Source of the DNA: Pollenia angustigena
Taxonomy: Eukaryota; Arthropoda; Insecta; Diptera; Polleniidae
Reading direction: 5' to 3'
DNA: 64,000 bases
Assembly (NCBI GenBank): GCA_930367215.1
Contig: OV884060.1
Location: 99,720,151 to 99,784,150, forward strand
In this document: positions 21,840-32,993 of the stretch, in pieces
Numbering within the stretch: the first letter of the stretch is position 1
Layout of the letters: each line of letters begins with the position of its first letter
Translations under genes and position numbers: made by a program
The notes under the pieces: generated by a model
What the model saw: the letters and a program-made list of their open reading frames with translations, nothing else
Told to the model about the DNA's origin: nothing
Databases searched by the model: none

Positions 21840-22464
21840 TTAAAAAACATTTAATCGTTAGTTATTACATAAAATAGTATAAATAACAATGGTAATCATT
21901 TAAAAAAACTTTCAAAATACTCTCATATGTTATTGAAAAAAATTACATATTTTTTGTCCCTCGTATTTTAAGTCTCTTCCCCTGCACATTTTTCGATCGT
22001 TTAAAAATGCCGCTAAAATGCGTTGACGCTGCAAATTTAAATAGCAGAACATTTGTTTCGAAGTGAATTTAACAATAAAAGTCGCGCGAGCCACTAGCGT
22101 GTTGTTATTGGGCCAATAATTCGACCAAACCACTCGGGTTGCTCGCACGTGTTAGTGATTAATGTATTCCACTGGAGAGTTTTATTCTCTTGTTATTTGT
22201 GGTTTTAGTTTGTTTGTAAGATTTATTTTTTTTTAATTTCAGTATAATTTACTGTGTTAGTTTGATTTTTCGTTACAATATGTACGTATTTTTCCGATTG
22301 TGCTAGTTTTTTAATGAAAACATCTCTCCCCTGCCGTATTTCCCCTGCTTCATCAGATGCCAGGGTAGAGATTTTGCGTCCAGGGTAGATAAGGAAGTGA
22401 GAAATTATTACTTTCTTAGTATTTAACGTTAAACCAACACATTTCCACTATATACGTTATACGT
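21840..22464. other. Non-coding stretch, nothing recognised
   Basis: Moderately AT-rich, no protein match and no repeat boundaries seen. It ends at the GTTTTAAC target duplication of the following MITE. Confidence 0.5.
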
Positions 22465-22472
22465 GTTTTAAC

Positions 22473-23293
22473 CAGGGTTTAAAAGCACCCATCAGCTGGC
22501 TGCTTTTTATTTTTGCTTTTGCCACTGCTTTTGAAATTTTTAATTTTTTTTCCAATAGCCAATGTTTTGTTTTTAGTTTGTGCAAAAAAGCAAATCTCCT
22601 ATTTTGAATATTTTTATTTTCTGACAACTGCTTTTTTACCAGCCAGCGACAAAAATAGACAACCACATAAAAAGCAAAAGCTAAAAAAAATTATTTCGCC
22701 TTTTGCTTTTTTACTTTTTCCTGAAAGAAGAGCTAGTTAAAAAAGACAAACCAAAAAAAAAATTTAAAGTTCAAAGAACAAAAATTCTTCTCTGGCTGGA
22801 CAAAAAGCCGCTGAAGTGTGTGCTAAAAGCAGTCTGAGCAGAGCTATTAGCTCTGCAAAAAGGCAGATTGAAAAATATCACTTGTCTTCGTCGATCATGT
22901 GCCTTTCAGCAACCTTTGCGCTGCTTTTATCTCCTATTTTGCGGCTATTAGCATGCAGTGGTTTTTGATTTGGCGGCTGTTTGACAGAGTCTTTTTGTTT
23001 CATTCTCTTTCCTACATATTTTCTCCTACAACAGAAAAGTAATTGCCGTTGCTTTTTGAGTTCCATCAAATAAGAAATTTTTGCTATTGTTAAAAAAGCA
23101 ATAGTTGGAAAAAGCAGTGTCCATTAAAAGGTTACTTTTCAAAAACAGTGTGTTTATTTTGCTGCTGCTTTTGAAAAGTGTGGGCTTTTTTAGCAGTGGA
23201 ACTTGTCGGCTTTTTATTTTTGATTTTTTTTTAATAGGAAAAAGGCAAAATTTGGCTGCTTTTGCTAATATGGCGATAGCATTTTAAACCCTG
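22473..23293. mobile_element. 821-bp non-autonomous hAT element
   Basis: The ends are CAGGGTTTAAAAGC and its complement (GCATTTTAAACCCTG). A perfect 8-bp duplication GTTTTAAC flanks them (22465-22472, 23294-23301), diagnostic of hAT. The interior is rich in short GCTTTT / AAAAGC words on both strands, as expected of subterminal transposase-binding repeats. No transposase. Confidence 0.9.
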
Positions 23294-23801
23294 GTTTTAA
23301 CGCTTCAAAAATGTATGTATGCCTTATTTAATGTCAAAGGTCAACATGAAAAAGAAAGACAAACATGAAAAAACAAAAATGTAATTTGGACTTCAAGAAG
23401 AATTCTTGACAAAAGTACGAGAAAACAGAAGTAAGGAAAAAATACGTAAAATCAATTAAAATGGATAATCATTCAGAAAAGCAAATTTCGATCTACCAAA
23501 GGTTAAAATACAATTTGGTTTAAGGATTGATGTTTGACTATTGACGTCAGCAGTCGTCGATGGCTGCGAGTGTAAGACGGCAAATCCCTCTGAGGAGATC
23601 GAGTGGTAGCGATCGACACATGTCAGGGTAACCAGCCGCCTGGGTTCCAATCTCAGGTCAGTCAAGAATGAAGGATTATCAATAACAATTTTAATTAATT
23701 TTTCTTAAGTTGTATTTTTAGTCGACCTTTAAAATTCAATATTAAGCTAAAATGCTTAAGCTCGAGGTCAGTTGTATGTACAATTTTTCTTTATTTTTTT
23801 T

Positions 23802-23836
23802 CCGATATTTCGATATTCTTTGAATATCATCATCAG
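23802..23836 (-). other. Hammerhead-like core with 7-bp stem
   Basis: On the minus strand CTGATGA is followed by GATATTC-AAA-GAATATC, a perfect 7-bp stem, and then GAAATATCGG. The order CTGANGA, stem II, GAAA is the hammerhead core. It lies in a 230-bp insertion within the SINE tail. Stem I and III pairing was not established. Confidence 0.35.
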
Positions 23837-23987
23837 GGAATGTTTAATTAAAATTTATATTAACCACAATAAAGGAGTAATAGCTCTTCACGTTTCAGCA
23901 CCAAATACTACACTGTGTAGTTTAATGTTGCAAAAATGTCTTTCTTCATAAAAATAATTTAATGAAAATTAAATTTGATGAACTTAA

Positions 23988-24169
23988 CATGCAGTCTACA
24001 ACTGACACGAAAGGCTTAACTTTAACACTAATATGATGTTAGTGTTAGGTATAGACTCATCATGTTGGAAGTTTTCTCATGTTATAACACGGTTGTTATT
24101 GCAAATGTTTTAACAACGCTTTTATAACTTAAGTTATAACAGCAAATGATGTCAGTTGTAGACGGGCAG
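23988..24169. mobile_element. 182-bp MITE with TAA duplication and empty-site proof
   Basis: The ends are CATGCAGTCTACAACTGAC and complement GTCAGTTGTAGACGGGCAG. TAA flanks both sides (23985-23987, 24170-24172). Removing the element and one TAA restores GAACTTAAGCCTGATTAAAA, as found in the uninterrupted SINE-like copies elsewhere in the window. Confidence 0.9.
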
Positions 24170-24189
24170 TAAGCCTGATTAAAAATATT

Positions 24190-24935
24190 GAAAATTATTA
24201 TTTTTTGCTAAATATGAAAGTCAAAAATGGTTTGCAAAAACGAAAGATAATTCACAACAATAACTACAATGCAAATAAAAGAAAAAATAGAACTTTAACT
24301 ACTTGTCAAATGGAATTTTATTGCAATAAGAATGGCAATCGTTGGAAAAAACGGCTTTAGGCCCTGAAGATGTTTCCATTTGTTGCTTGACATTTTAATT
24401 CGTTGTAAATGTAATTTCTAATGTTCAAACGGTTTTAATTTGATTCCAATTCTTTGCGGAAGTTCCTTATACTCATCTGTTGCTTTTACTTTAAAATAAA
24501 TAACTCCTGACGGATCATAGGCTAATACCTGAATCATGTTAATAGTTACACACATATAACGAAAAACAAGTTTAACATATATATGGAATGTATTTCTTCA
24601 GAGTAAAAGCAGTGAAAACATGATTAAAATTTATTATAATTAGCAAAGCAAAAATTTTAGAGTAAAAAAATAGGACTACGAGGAGAGGGGAGCATAGTAG
24701 CACTATCCGCTAGTGCAATTTAAAAATTCAAAACCTACTATGAATTAATAAATGAATATGTGAAAGTTACTATTTTCAAGCAACACTTGCACTTGTAGTT
24801 ACTTGCTTTAAATTTTCGCTAATAATGTGTCTAATTTTTATTATATGACATGAAAAATTGGAGAGGACATGGAGCTCGTTAATATGCATCATAATCAATC
24901 AAGCCCCCGATTTTGCATGTTTTGTTAGTTACGTG
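24190..24935. other. Non-coding stretch, nothing recognised
   Basis: AT-rich with no protein-like frame. A CCTGAAGATG word occurs near 24365 without the rest of a hammerhead core. Confidence 0.45.
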
Positions 24936-24944
24936 GTTTTGTAT

Positions 24945-25085
24945 TTCAGCTAACGATATGTGAACAGAAACCGTGATGACGAAATTTGTTGTCTGGTACT
25001 GGCAGGACACAAAACAAAGTATTAGGATAAGATTTGATTAATTACTGTTAGTTCATATTTAATATATGAAGATTCAATGAATAAT
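24945..25085 (+). repeat. Jockey LINE 3' UTR scrap
   Basis: Plus-strand copy of the sequence seen in complement at about 28240-28375: shared words include TATGTGAACAGAA, CTGGCAGGACA, AAGATTTGATTAATTA and ATATATGAAGATTCAATGAA. It ends near the LINE tail. Only the 3' end remains. Confidence 0.7.
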
Positions 25086-25105
25086 TATTGAAAAAAGAGT
25101 AAATA

Positions 25106-26212
25106 GAAACTGGGAATTATTTCCTTCCGAAAGTTACTTTATATTATATTCAAAATTTTTCATTTTTCGAATTTATTCTATGAGCTAAATTTCAGTTATG
25201 TATTTTATAAAGCTTTTTTGTAATAGTTCTATTCCTTCAATTCTTCAGAAATGACTTTATACACTACCAGACTATTATATTGTATTTTCTTTTTACATTT
25301 TACCTTAGAATTCCTTTGGAAAGCAATGAGGTATATTGAATGTACAGAAAAATTTACAATTATTAGACACCAGCAGAATGTAATGCATTTTCTGGCCCGC
25401 TACGGCCTTCGTCAGCATTCTTTGTGTCTCACTGGATAGTGTTACTTTATAAATTGAATGTATTTAACTCAACTATTTTAACAAATAGAAACTGGGAATT
25501 ATTTCCTTCCGAAGGTTACTTTATATTATATTCAAAATTTTTAATTTTTCGAATTTATTCTAAGAGCTAAATTTCAGTTATGTATTTTACAAAGCTTTTT
25601 TGTAATAGTTCTATTCCTTCAATTTTTCAGAAATGACTTTATACACTACCAGACTATTATATTGTATTTTCTTTTTACATTTTACCTTAGCCTTCCTTTG
25701 GAAAGCAATGAGGTATATTGAATGTACAGAAAAATTTACAATTATTAGACACCAGCAGAATGTAATGCATTTTCTGGCCCGCTACAGCCTTCGTCAGCAT
25801 TCTTTGTGTCTCACTGGATAGTGTTACTTTATAATTGATTGTAGCCTTCGGAAGGAAATAATTCCCAGTTTCTATTTGTTAAAATAGTTGAGTTAAATAC
25901 ATTCAATTTATAAAGTAACACTATCCAGTGAGACACAAAGAATGCTGACGAAGGCTGTAGCGGGCCAGAAAATGCATTACATTCTGCTGGTGTCTAATAA
26001 TTGTAAATTTTTCTGTACATTCAATACACCTTATTGCTTTCCAAAGGAAGGCTAAGGTAAAATGTAAAAAGAAAATACAATATAATAGTCTGGTAGTGTA
26101 TAAAGTCATTTCTGAAAAATTGAAGGAATAGAACTATTACAAAAAAGCTTTATAAAATACATAACTGAAATTTAGCTCATAGAATAAATTCGAAAAATGA
26201 AAAATTTTGAAA
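25106..26212. repeat. 382-bp direct repeat pair plus inverted third copy
   Basis: GAAACTGGGAATTATTTCCT begins copies at 25106 and 25488 (period 382 bp). A third copy runs in reverse from about 25850 to 26212. All three keep the same 62-codon frame (MTLYTTRLLYCIFFLHFTL), but this is due to the near-identity of the repeats and resembles no known protein. Each copy carries GCTGACGAAGGC(C/T) on one strand, a hammerhead-like core. Confidence 0.8.
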
Positions 26213-26520
26213 AAGAGTAATTTAATTTTTAATAAATGCAGAAACATGTTTTGTTATAACATTTATCTATTTTTAAATTGAAATCACCTCTCAAAAGCTA
26301 AAATCATAAAACCTACATACATAGTGCCCATTTAGACAGGGAAACATTTGGAAGGGAAACATTTTGTTTGGTAGCAAATTACGGGTGGGGGACAGAGACC
26401 TGCGCCGTCAAATTTTGTTGTCGGCGGCGTTTTGCAAAAATATTGACGGCGGCGGCTCAAAGCTGGCTTAAGCCGACTTAAACTTAGGCCAATTTAAAAA
26501 TTATTTTTTTACCAACTTTT

Positions 26521-28206
26521 TAATATTTTTAATTAGGCTTAAGTTCATCAAATTTAATTTTCATTAAATTATTTTTATGAAGAAAGGAATTTTTTTCAAC
26601 ATGAAAATTAATTAAAATTTACTGATAATTTTTCATTCTTGACTCAATCTGGGCTCGAACCCAGGCGCTCCCACGGACAGGCCACCCTGACATGCCCCGA
26701 TTGCAACCACTCAATCTCCTCAGAGGGCCTGCCGTCTAACACTCGCAGCCATCGACGACTGCTGACGTCATTAGTCAAACATCAATCCTTCAACCAAATT
26801 GTATTTAACCTTTGGTAGATCGAAATTTGCTTTGAATGATTATCTATTTTAATTTATTTTACATGTTCTTCCTTTACTTCTGTTTTTTCGTACTTTTGTC
26901 AAGAATTCTTCTTGAAGTTCAAAGTACATATTTTGTTTTGTTTTTTCATTTTTTTGTCTTTCGCCTGGGTTCGAGCCCAGATTGAGTCAAGAATGAAAAA
27001 TTATCAGTAAATTTTAATTAATTTTCATGTTGAAAAAAAAAATTCCTTTCTTCATAAAAATAACTTAATGAAAATTAAATTTGATGAACTTAAGCTTTAT
27101 TAAAAATATTAAAAATTTGGATTAAAAACCATAAATAGTTCAACAAAATAACCACAATACTAATTATTGTTAAAGCTAAGGCACTAGCTCTATGTTTGCA
27201 TTTGTCCTTCAAGTTGTGCTGAAAAGGTCAGCAAGAAAAAGAAAGACAAAAAAATGAAAAAACAAAACAAAATATGTACTTTGAACTTCAAGAAGAATTC
27301 TTGACAAAAGTACGAAAAAACAGAAGTAAAGGAAGAACATGTAAAATAAATTAAAATAGATAATCATTCAAAGCAAATTTCGATCTACCAAAGGTTAAAT
27401 AAAATTTGGTTTAAGGATTGATGTTTGACTAATGACGTCAGCAGTCATCGATGGCTGCGAGTGTTAGACGGCAGGCCCTCTGAGGAGATTGAGTGGTTGC
27501 AATCGGGGCATGTCAGGGTGGCCTGTCCGTGGGAGCGCCTGGGTTCGAGCCCAGATTGAGTCAAGAATGAAAAATTATCAGTAAATTTTAATTAATTTTC
27601 ATGTTGAAAAAAATTCCTTTCTTCATAAAAATAATTTAATGAAAATTAAATTTGATGAACTTAAGCCTAATTAAAAATATTAAAAATTTGGATGAAAAAC
27701 CACAAATAGTACAACAAAATAACCACAATACTAATTATTGTTAAAGCTAAGGCACGAGCTCTATGTTTGCATTTGTCCTTCAAGTTGTGCTGAAAAGGTC
27801 AGCAAGAAAAAAAAAGACACAAAAATGAAAAAACAAAACAAAATATGTACTTTGAACTTCAAGAAGAATTCTTGACAAAAGTACGAAAAAACAGAAGTAA
27901 AGGAAGAACATGTAAAATAAATTAAAATAGATAATCATTCAAAGTAAATTTCGATCTACCAAAGGTTAAATACAATTTGGTTTAAGGATTGATGTTTGAC
28001 TAATGACGTCAGCAGTCGTCGATGGCTGCGAGTGTTAGACGGCAGGCCCTCTGAGGAGATTGAGTGGTTGCAATCGGGGCTTGTCAGGGTGGTCTGTCCG
28101 TGGGAGCGCCTGGGTTCGAGCCCAGATTGAGTCAAGAATGAAAAATTATCAGTAAATTTTAATTAATTTTCATGTTGAAAAAAATTCCTTTCTTCATAAA
28201 AATAAT
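26521..28206. repeat. Tandem SINE-like array, inverted then direct copies
   Basis: An inverted copy (26521-26961) abuts direct copies whose GGGTTCGAGCCC B-boxes lie at 26967, 27541 and 28112 (period about 572 bp). Each full unit has GATTGATGTTTGAC, GGCTGCGAGTGTTAGACGGC (A-box-like), CCTGGGTTCGAGCCCAG and the AAATTTGATGAACTTAAGCC tail. It resumes at 32885-32993 after the LINE. AATTATTTTTTACCAACTTT occurs at both outer edges (about 26499 and 32994), probably the original target duplication. Confidence 0.8.
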
Positions 28207-28386
28207 TTTTTTTTTTTGTTTTTTTTTTTTTCATTATTTATTTATTGAATCTTCATATATTAAATATGAACTAACAATAATTAATCAAATCTTAACCTAA
28301 TGCTTTATTTTATGTCCTGCCAGTGCTAGACAAAAATTTTCTTCATAACGGGTTCTGTTCACATATGTAGGTGTTTATCGCTCATC

Positions 28387-29900
28387 TTAATGGGTAAGTG
28401 CTGCAGTGTCTCTTCTTCTTAGGCGAGAGTGGCCGCTATCATTTAAAATATTTCGTGCTAGTGGATTTGGGTGCAACTCTAACCTTTTCAAATATTTTAC
28501 CGCATACTTCGTAATAATAGTCCTTACCAGTGGCACATTGAGATCCTTGTGGATATTTGAGTTTTTAACATACCAAGGGGCAGCTGTAATTATTCGAAGA
28601 AGTTTATTTTGGCGCCTTTGAATTTTTTCGATATATGAGGCCGAGGCAGTGCCCCATAGTTGAATACCGTAGCACCATATTGGCTTTAAAATAGCGTTGT
28701 AAAGTAGTAGTTTGCAGTCGAGACTAAGAACAGAATTTCTTCCAATAAGCCAGTTAATTTGAATTGCTTTTAGTTTCATTTGGGTTAATTTTGCTTCTAT
28801 ATGGCATTTCCATGTTAAACGCCGATCTAGATGAATACCGAGATATTTGACATGCGATTGTTGAGGCACTAGTTGATTATTGATTTTAATAGGGGGACAT
28901 GTTTCCCGACGCAAGGTAAATGTTATATATACGCATTTTTGCTCATTGACCTTTATTCTCCATTGTTTAAACCACAGTTCTAGTTGAAATATATGATTCT
29001 GCAGGTATCGAGATGCTTCACGACTGTTCTCGTGTACGCTTAGAAAAGCTGTATCATCAGCAAAAGTTGAGGTGAGGGTGTGATTGTTTGTTGGCATGTC
29101 CGTGGTATATATAAGGTAAAAAAGTGGGCCCAGGATGCTTCCCTGAGGGACTCCAGCTTCAATTGGCTGAGGAGAACTTAAAAAATCGCCTTCTTTAATA
29201 ATAAATTTTCGACCGACCAGGTAGCTTTCTAACAGCTTGTGTGTATTAACCGGTAGGTTTAGCTTCAACTTATGTAACAAGCCTAAATGCCACCCTTTGT
29301 CAAAAGCTTGAGAAACATCTATGAAAAGAGCGGAGCAATATTTTCTTTCTTCAAAGGCTTTTCTTATGGCGTTTACTATCCGATGGGTTTGTTCAATTGT
29401 GCTATGCTCTCTTCTGAAGCCGAATTGATGATTGGGTATACACCCATTGTCATTTAAAATTGGGGTTAATTTTGACGCTAAGAGCTTCTCAAACAGCTTT
29501 GATATATTAGATAATAAGCTAATAGGCCTATATGACTCAACTTTTGTGTGATCTTTTCCTGGCTTTGGTATCATCGTTATTAAGGAGACCTTCCATTCTT
29601 GAGGGTAGTATTCAAGTCGTAAAATAGCATTAAAAATATAAGAATAATTTTCTTTGCTATGCGAGGTAGCTCCAAAAGCATTTTGTTACTGATTTTATCA
29701 ATACGAGGTGCCTTCTTGGTGTTTAATTCACAAATAGCCCTTTCTAATTCCCTTATCTCAAATCTTAGGGGGATAGCTGCTCTAACATTAACAGGCGGCA
29801 ACTCGTGCGCTGTATCGTCAGGTATATTTTGGGTAAATACGTTTTTCAAATGATTTACAAACAGGTTTTCTTTTTCATTATCATTTCTTGCCCAACTTCC
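28387..29900 (-). pseudogene. Jockey ORF2 part 2: reverse transcriptase
   Basis: After the shift: NVFTQNIPDD and ELNTKKAPRIDKISNKML, then a second frameshift near 29590. RT motifs follow: SYRPISLLSNISKLFEKLL, FIDVSQAFDKGW (catalytic Asp), GVPQGSILGPLFYLIY and TSTFADDTAFLSV (FADD). No RNase H domain follows, consistent with the Jockey clade. Confidence 0.9.
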
Positions 29901-29902
29901 AT

Positions 29903-31045
29903 TCAGTTTCTTAATGGTGCTTTCGAGATAACTGGTCTTTTGAGGTTTCTAGCTGCCCGCCATAATGAGTAGCCTGATTGTGGAGTTGCATCCAAGTCCT
30001 TAAGATATTTTTCTACGGAAGCCGTTTTCTGAGTCTGCAGTAATTTTCTTAGCCTTTTTGTACACTCTTTTAATTCATTTTTAAGTTGAGGGGATCTTTG
30101 CAATTGCCATTCTCTTCGCACTCTCCTTTTTTCATTCAAGAGGCGTCCGACATCTGCAAAATATATTTTGTTATAATTGGTTTTTTTGAGGGTTTTGCTG
30201 GAATGTTGAACAGCTAGTTTAAGATAACTGTCAAAATTGACAATGGAGAGATCCACATTTTCCGGTGTGCTAAGCGGAATATTTTCTGTGCAATGGGTAC
30301 TGAGATATTTTATATATTTTAACCAGTTTATTTGTGTAGCTGTTGTCGCTATGTAACCAGAGGGAGATACGATTCTATTGGTGTTTGTTATAGTAACTAT
30401 TGTAGGTGTGTGATCAGAGGATAATTCTAACGAAGGTTCAACTTGAATCTTTTCTGTGGGGATGTTTTTAACCACTACGAAATCGATGACATCTGGAATT
30501 TTTTGCGGATCAGCAGGCCAATATGTTGGTTGTCCGCTAGCGACGACATTTAAATTCATTTTAGAGATTGTATTATACAAAACACGACCCTTTGGTGTTA
30601 TTAGTCGTGAACCCCAGAAGGTATGTTTAGCGTTATAATCGCCAGCAGCCAGGAAACAGGGCCCCAATGACTTATAATATTTATAATATTGGCTTTCTGA
30701 TATTGCAAATCTAGGTGGTGAGTATAAGGATGAGATTACTATGTTTCGATTCAGCTCTTTAATACAAATGTTCGTTGCTTGGAGATAATCTTCACGATGA
30801 TCACACATCAGGTAGTGTTTGATTCGGGTTTTTATCAAAATGGCAGAACCTCCACAAGCTCTATCTCGAGGGTCCTTGGTATCATATAGTGTATAACCAT
30901 TGATTTTAAACGTATTTCTTGAGGTCAAATGAGTTTCAGAAACCATCATGACATCAATTTGTTTATTTTTAAGAAAGTATTCTAATTCATTTTTATGTTG
31001 GCGGATGCCGTTTGCGTTCCAAAAACAAATTTTTAAACAGTTCAT
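29903..31045 (-). pseudogene. Jockey ORF2 part 1: AP-type endonuclease
   Basis: Begins NCLKICFWNANGIRQHKNEL (Asn of the active site), then VMMVSETHLTSRN (catalytic Glu), LAAGDYNAKHTFWGSR (D-x-N), IDFVVVKNI, and ELSSDHTPTIVTI (S-D-H). All landmarks of an APE-like endonuclease are present; it nicks the target DNA for priming. A frameshift at about 29905 interrupts the link to the RT. Confidence 0.9.
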
Positions 31046-32531
31046 GGTTTGTTAAGTACAGCTTGCAATAACATCGATTGCATTCTAAGGATCTCCTGCA
31101 TCATATTACCCATTGTGTTTGTAAAATTATTTACTGTTTGCACTAAAGTTTCCATGGTTTTTTTTAGACGACTTAAATTAGAAACTGGAGTTTCATCATT
31201 ACTTGGCGAAGCACCTTGCATTGGCACATGGTTTGATTTTAGGACGTTAGCATAAGAGGTTCTGTTATTACTAGGCTGCGGAGCCTGAGTGTCATTAGTG
31301 TTTGCTTGATTTGGTACCTGCATTTGAGGGGGATTAGTTTTCGGTCCAGCCGACTGCTTGACGATAGTATATACAGGACATCCTCTATAATTGGCAGTGT
31401 GATTGCCGCCACAGTTGCTACATTTTTTTACATTGGGGTAATTTTTAGACTTATCGCACTGGACTGTACCATGTAATTCACCACATACTACGCAAACAGG
31501 GGGTAAATAGCAGTAGGCCTTAGTATGGCCAAATTCTTGGCAGTTGAGACATTGAACGGGACCATTTCTTTTGTGCGGCTCCTCTATAGTTATTCTTCTG
31601 TAGAGAATATATTTTAAATTGTAAATAGGATGCGTTTCATTTTTTTTAAGCTTAACGTCGCCAGGTTCTAGCTCCACTCGAAATAGCGGTTGGGGATTTT
31701 TTTCCCTATTTTTGATATTTGTAACGTTTTTTATTTTAAAGCCTTTCTCTTCCAAAAAGGTTTTAATTTCTTCAGGTTCCACGCTCGAGTCTATGCCCTT
31801 GATCACTACCTGAAGGCCTTTGCTGCTCTTCAGCTGATATGTATAAAAGCTTTTTTTAAGGGATTCAAATTGGTTTGTTAGTTTGCGAAAATCATTCTCA
31901 TGATTAACCTGTATTTTTGTCTCGTTTTTATTACCACGCTTGATTGCCGCTACGTAAAAAGAATTTTCACCTATTACCGAGATCACGCTCTTTATTAACT
32001 CACTTGAGTTTTGCTCCCTAAGATATATTGGGGGTGGCTTAGAAGATTTTATGACGTTTGGTGCCTCTGGGGATTCGTCCTCAAGAATTGCAAAACGGTT
32101 ACTTTTGAGGCCGAAGCAACTGCTGAAGAGGTAGGGCTGCGACCCCGTTTAAGCACTGTTATATACCTGTCCATACCAACTTGTATTTGAGGCTTTTGAC
32201 AATTTTTCACTAAAGGGTTCTCCATTGCGTCTGTATTTGAGTTTATGGTATCATTTCTTACTAAGATTGTTTTTTCCGCCGCGGTAATACTTGCGGACGC
32301 TACAACACTTGTCCCCAAAGACAGATTAATATTTTTTAATGTATCACTATCCACCGTTTTTGTGAACACCGAGGGTGAAAGAGAACGTGTTCGAATAATA
32401 GGCTTAGCCGTTAGATAGTTAATATTGTTTTGTTTTGTTTTATTTATTTCAGCATTATTTTCGTTTGCCTGAACGGTCACATAAACATTTCTTTCATTTT
32501 GCCTTAGCGTTGTTTCACTGTTCTTACTCAT
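31042..32531 (-). pseudogene. Jockey ORF1, gag-like protein with zinc knuckles
   Basis: The N-terminal part (32531 to about 32100) is low-complexity and polar. A frameshift near 32100 leads to the continuing frame (PPPIYLREQNSSELIKSV), an RRM-like PRE_C2HC-type region, and three CCHC-type knuckles: CLNCQEFGHTKAYC, CVVCGELHGTVQC and CSNCGGNHTANYRGC. ORF1 proteins of this kind bind the LINE RNA to form the particle needed for retrotransposition. A glutamine/asparagine-rich linker and a short helical C-terminus follow. Confidence 0.9.
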
Positions 32532-32884
32532 GCAAAGAGTTGTTTTTGTTTTTCACCGTTTGCTGTGCTTTAAATATTTGTATTATTTATTGTTTTTACA
32601 ACAACACCAAAAAAAATGTTTTTGTTGAGAGTATGTATGCATACACATGTGTGAACATTCATACGTATGTATATATTTTTACTATTTTTCTTTATTTAAT
32701 TTTATCGCTTGAATTGTTCACTATTATGTTAAATAATTTAAATAACAAAATATATAATTTATTTTTAAGCGTCCATTCGCTGCGTATATTACAAAATCAA
32801 ATATGATTAATTAATAGTTCAAAACGTATGCGGGGTTAAAAATACACGTCTGTATCACAACAAAGCACAAACCGAAAATAAAAA

Positions 32885-32993
32885 TAAAAATAATTTAATG
32901 AAAATTAAATTTGATGAACTTAAGCCTAATTAAAATATTAAAAATTTGGATTAAAAACCATAAATAGTTCAACAAAATAACCACAATACTAAT
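32885..32993 (+). repeat. Continuation of the SINE-like array after the LINE
   Basis: TTTAATGAAAATTAAATTTG, GATGAACTTAAGCCTAATTA and CCACAATACTA resume the unit broken at 28206. It ends at the AATTATTTTTTACCAACTTT duplication. Confidence 0.85.

Larger units (their letters stand above)
23330..24185 (+). repeat. SINE-like repeat, interrupted by two insertions
   Basis: Matches the 572-bp unit at 27-28 kb (AATTCTTGACAAAAGTACGA, GATTGATGTTTGAC, GGCTGCGAGTGT, then GAACTTA-GCCTGATTAAAAAT). The B-box region reads GGTTCCAATCT, a decayed form. The tail is split at about 23705-23935 by sequence carrying a hammerhead-like core and at 23988-24169 by a MITE. Confidence 0.75.
28207..32880 (-). mobile_element. 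Near-complete Jockey-clade LINE
   Basis: On the minus strand: about 350 bp of 5' UTR, ORF1 (32531-31042), ORF2 (31045-28387), a short 3' UTR and a poly(A) tail (T-run at 28207-28231). AAAAATAA on both sides is a probable target duplication, since the uninterrupted repeat reads CATAAAAATAATTTAATG. ORF1 and ORF2 overlap by a few bases. One frameshift in ORF1 and two in ORF2 make this copy inactive, but little else is lost. Confidence 0.9.

Noticed and set aside
25251..26109. A 62-codon frame conserved in three copies, as a possible small gene
   Set aside because: The copies are nearly identical DNA repeats, so the open frame needs no selection. It has no match to known proteins and lacks start context.
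25921..28206. A CRISPR-like array in the regularly spaced repeats
   Set aside because: Units are 382 or 572 bp with no short direct repeats and spacers, and the genome is eukaryotic.
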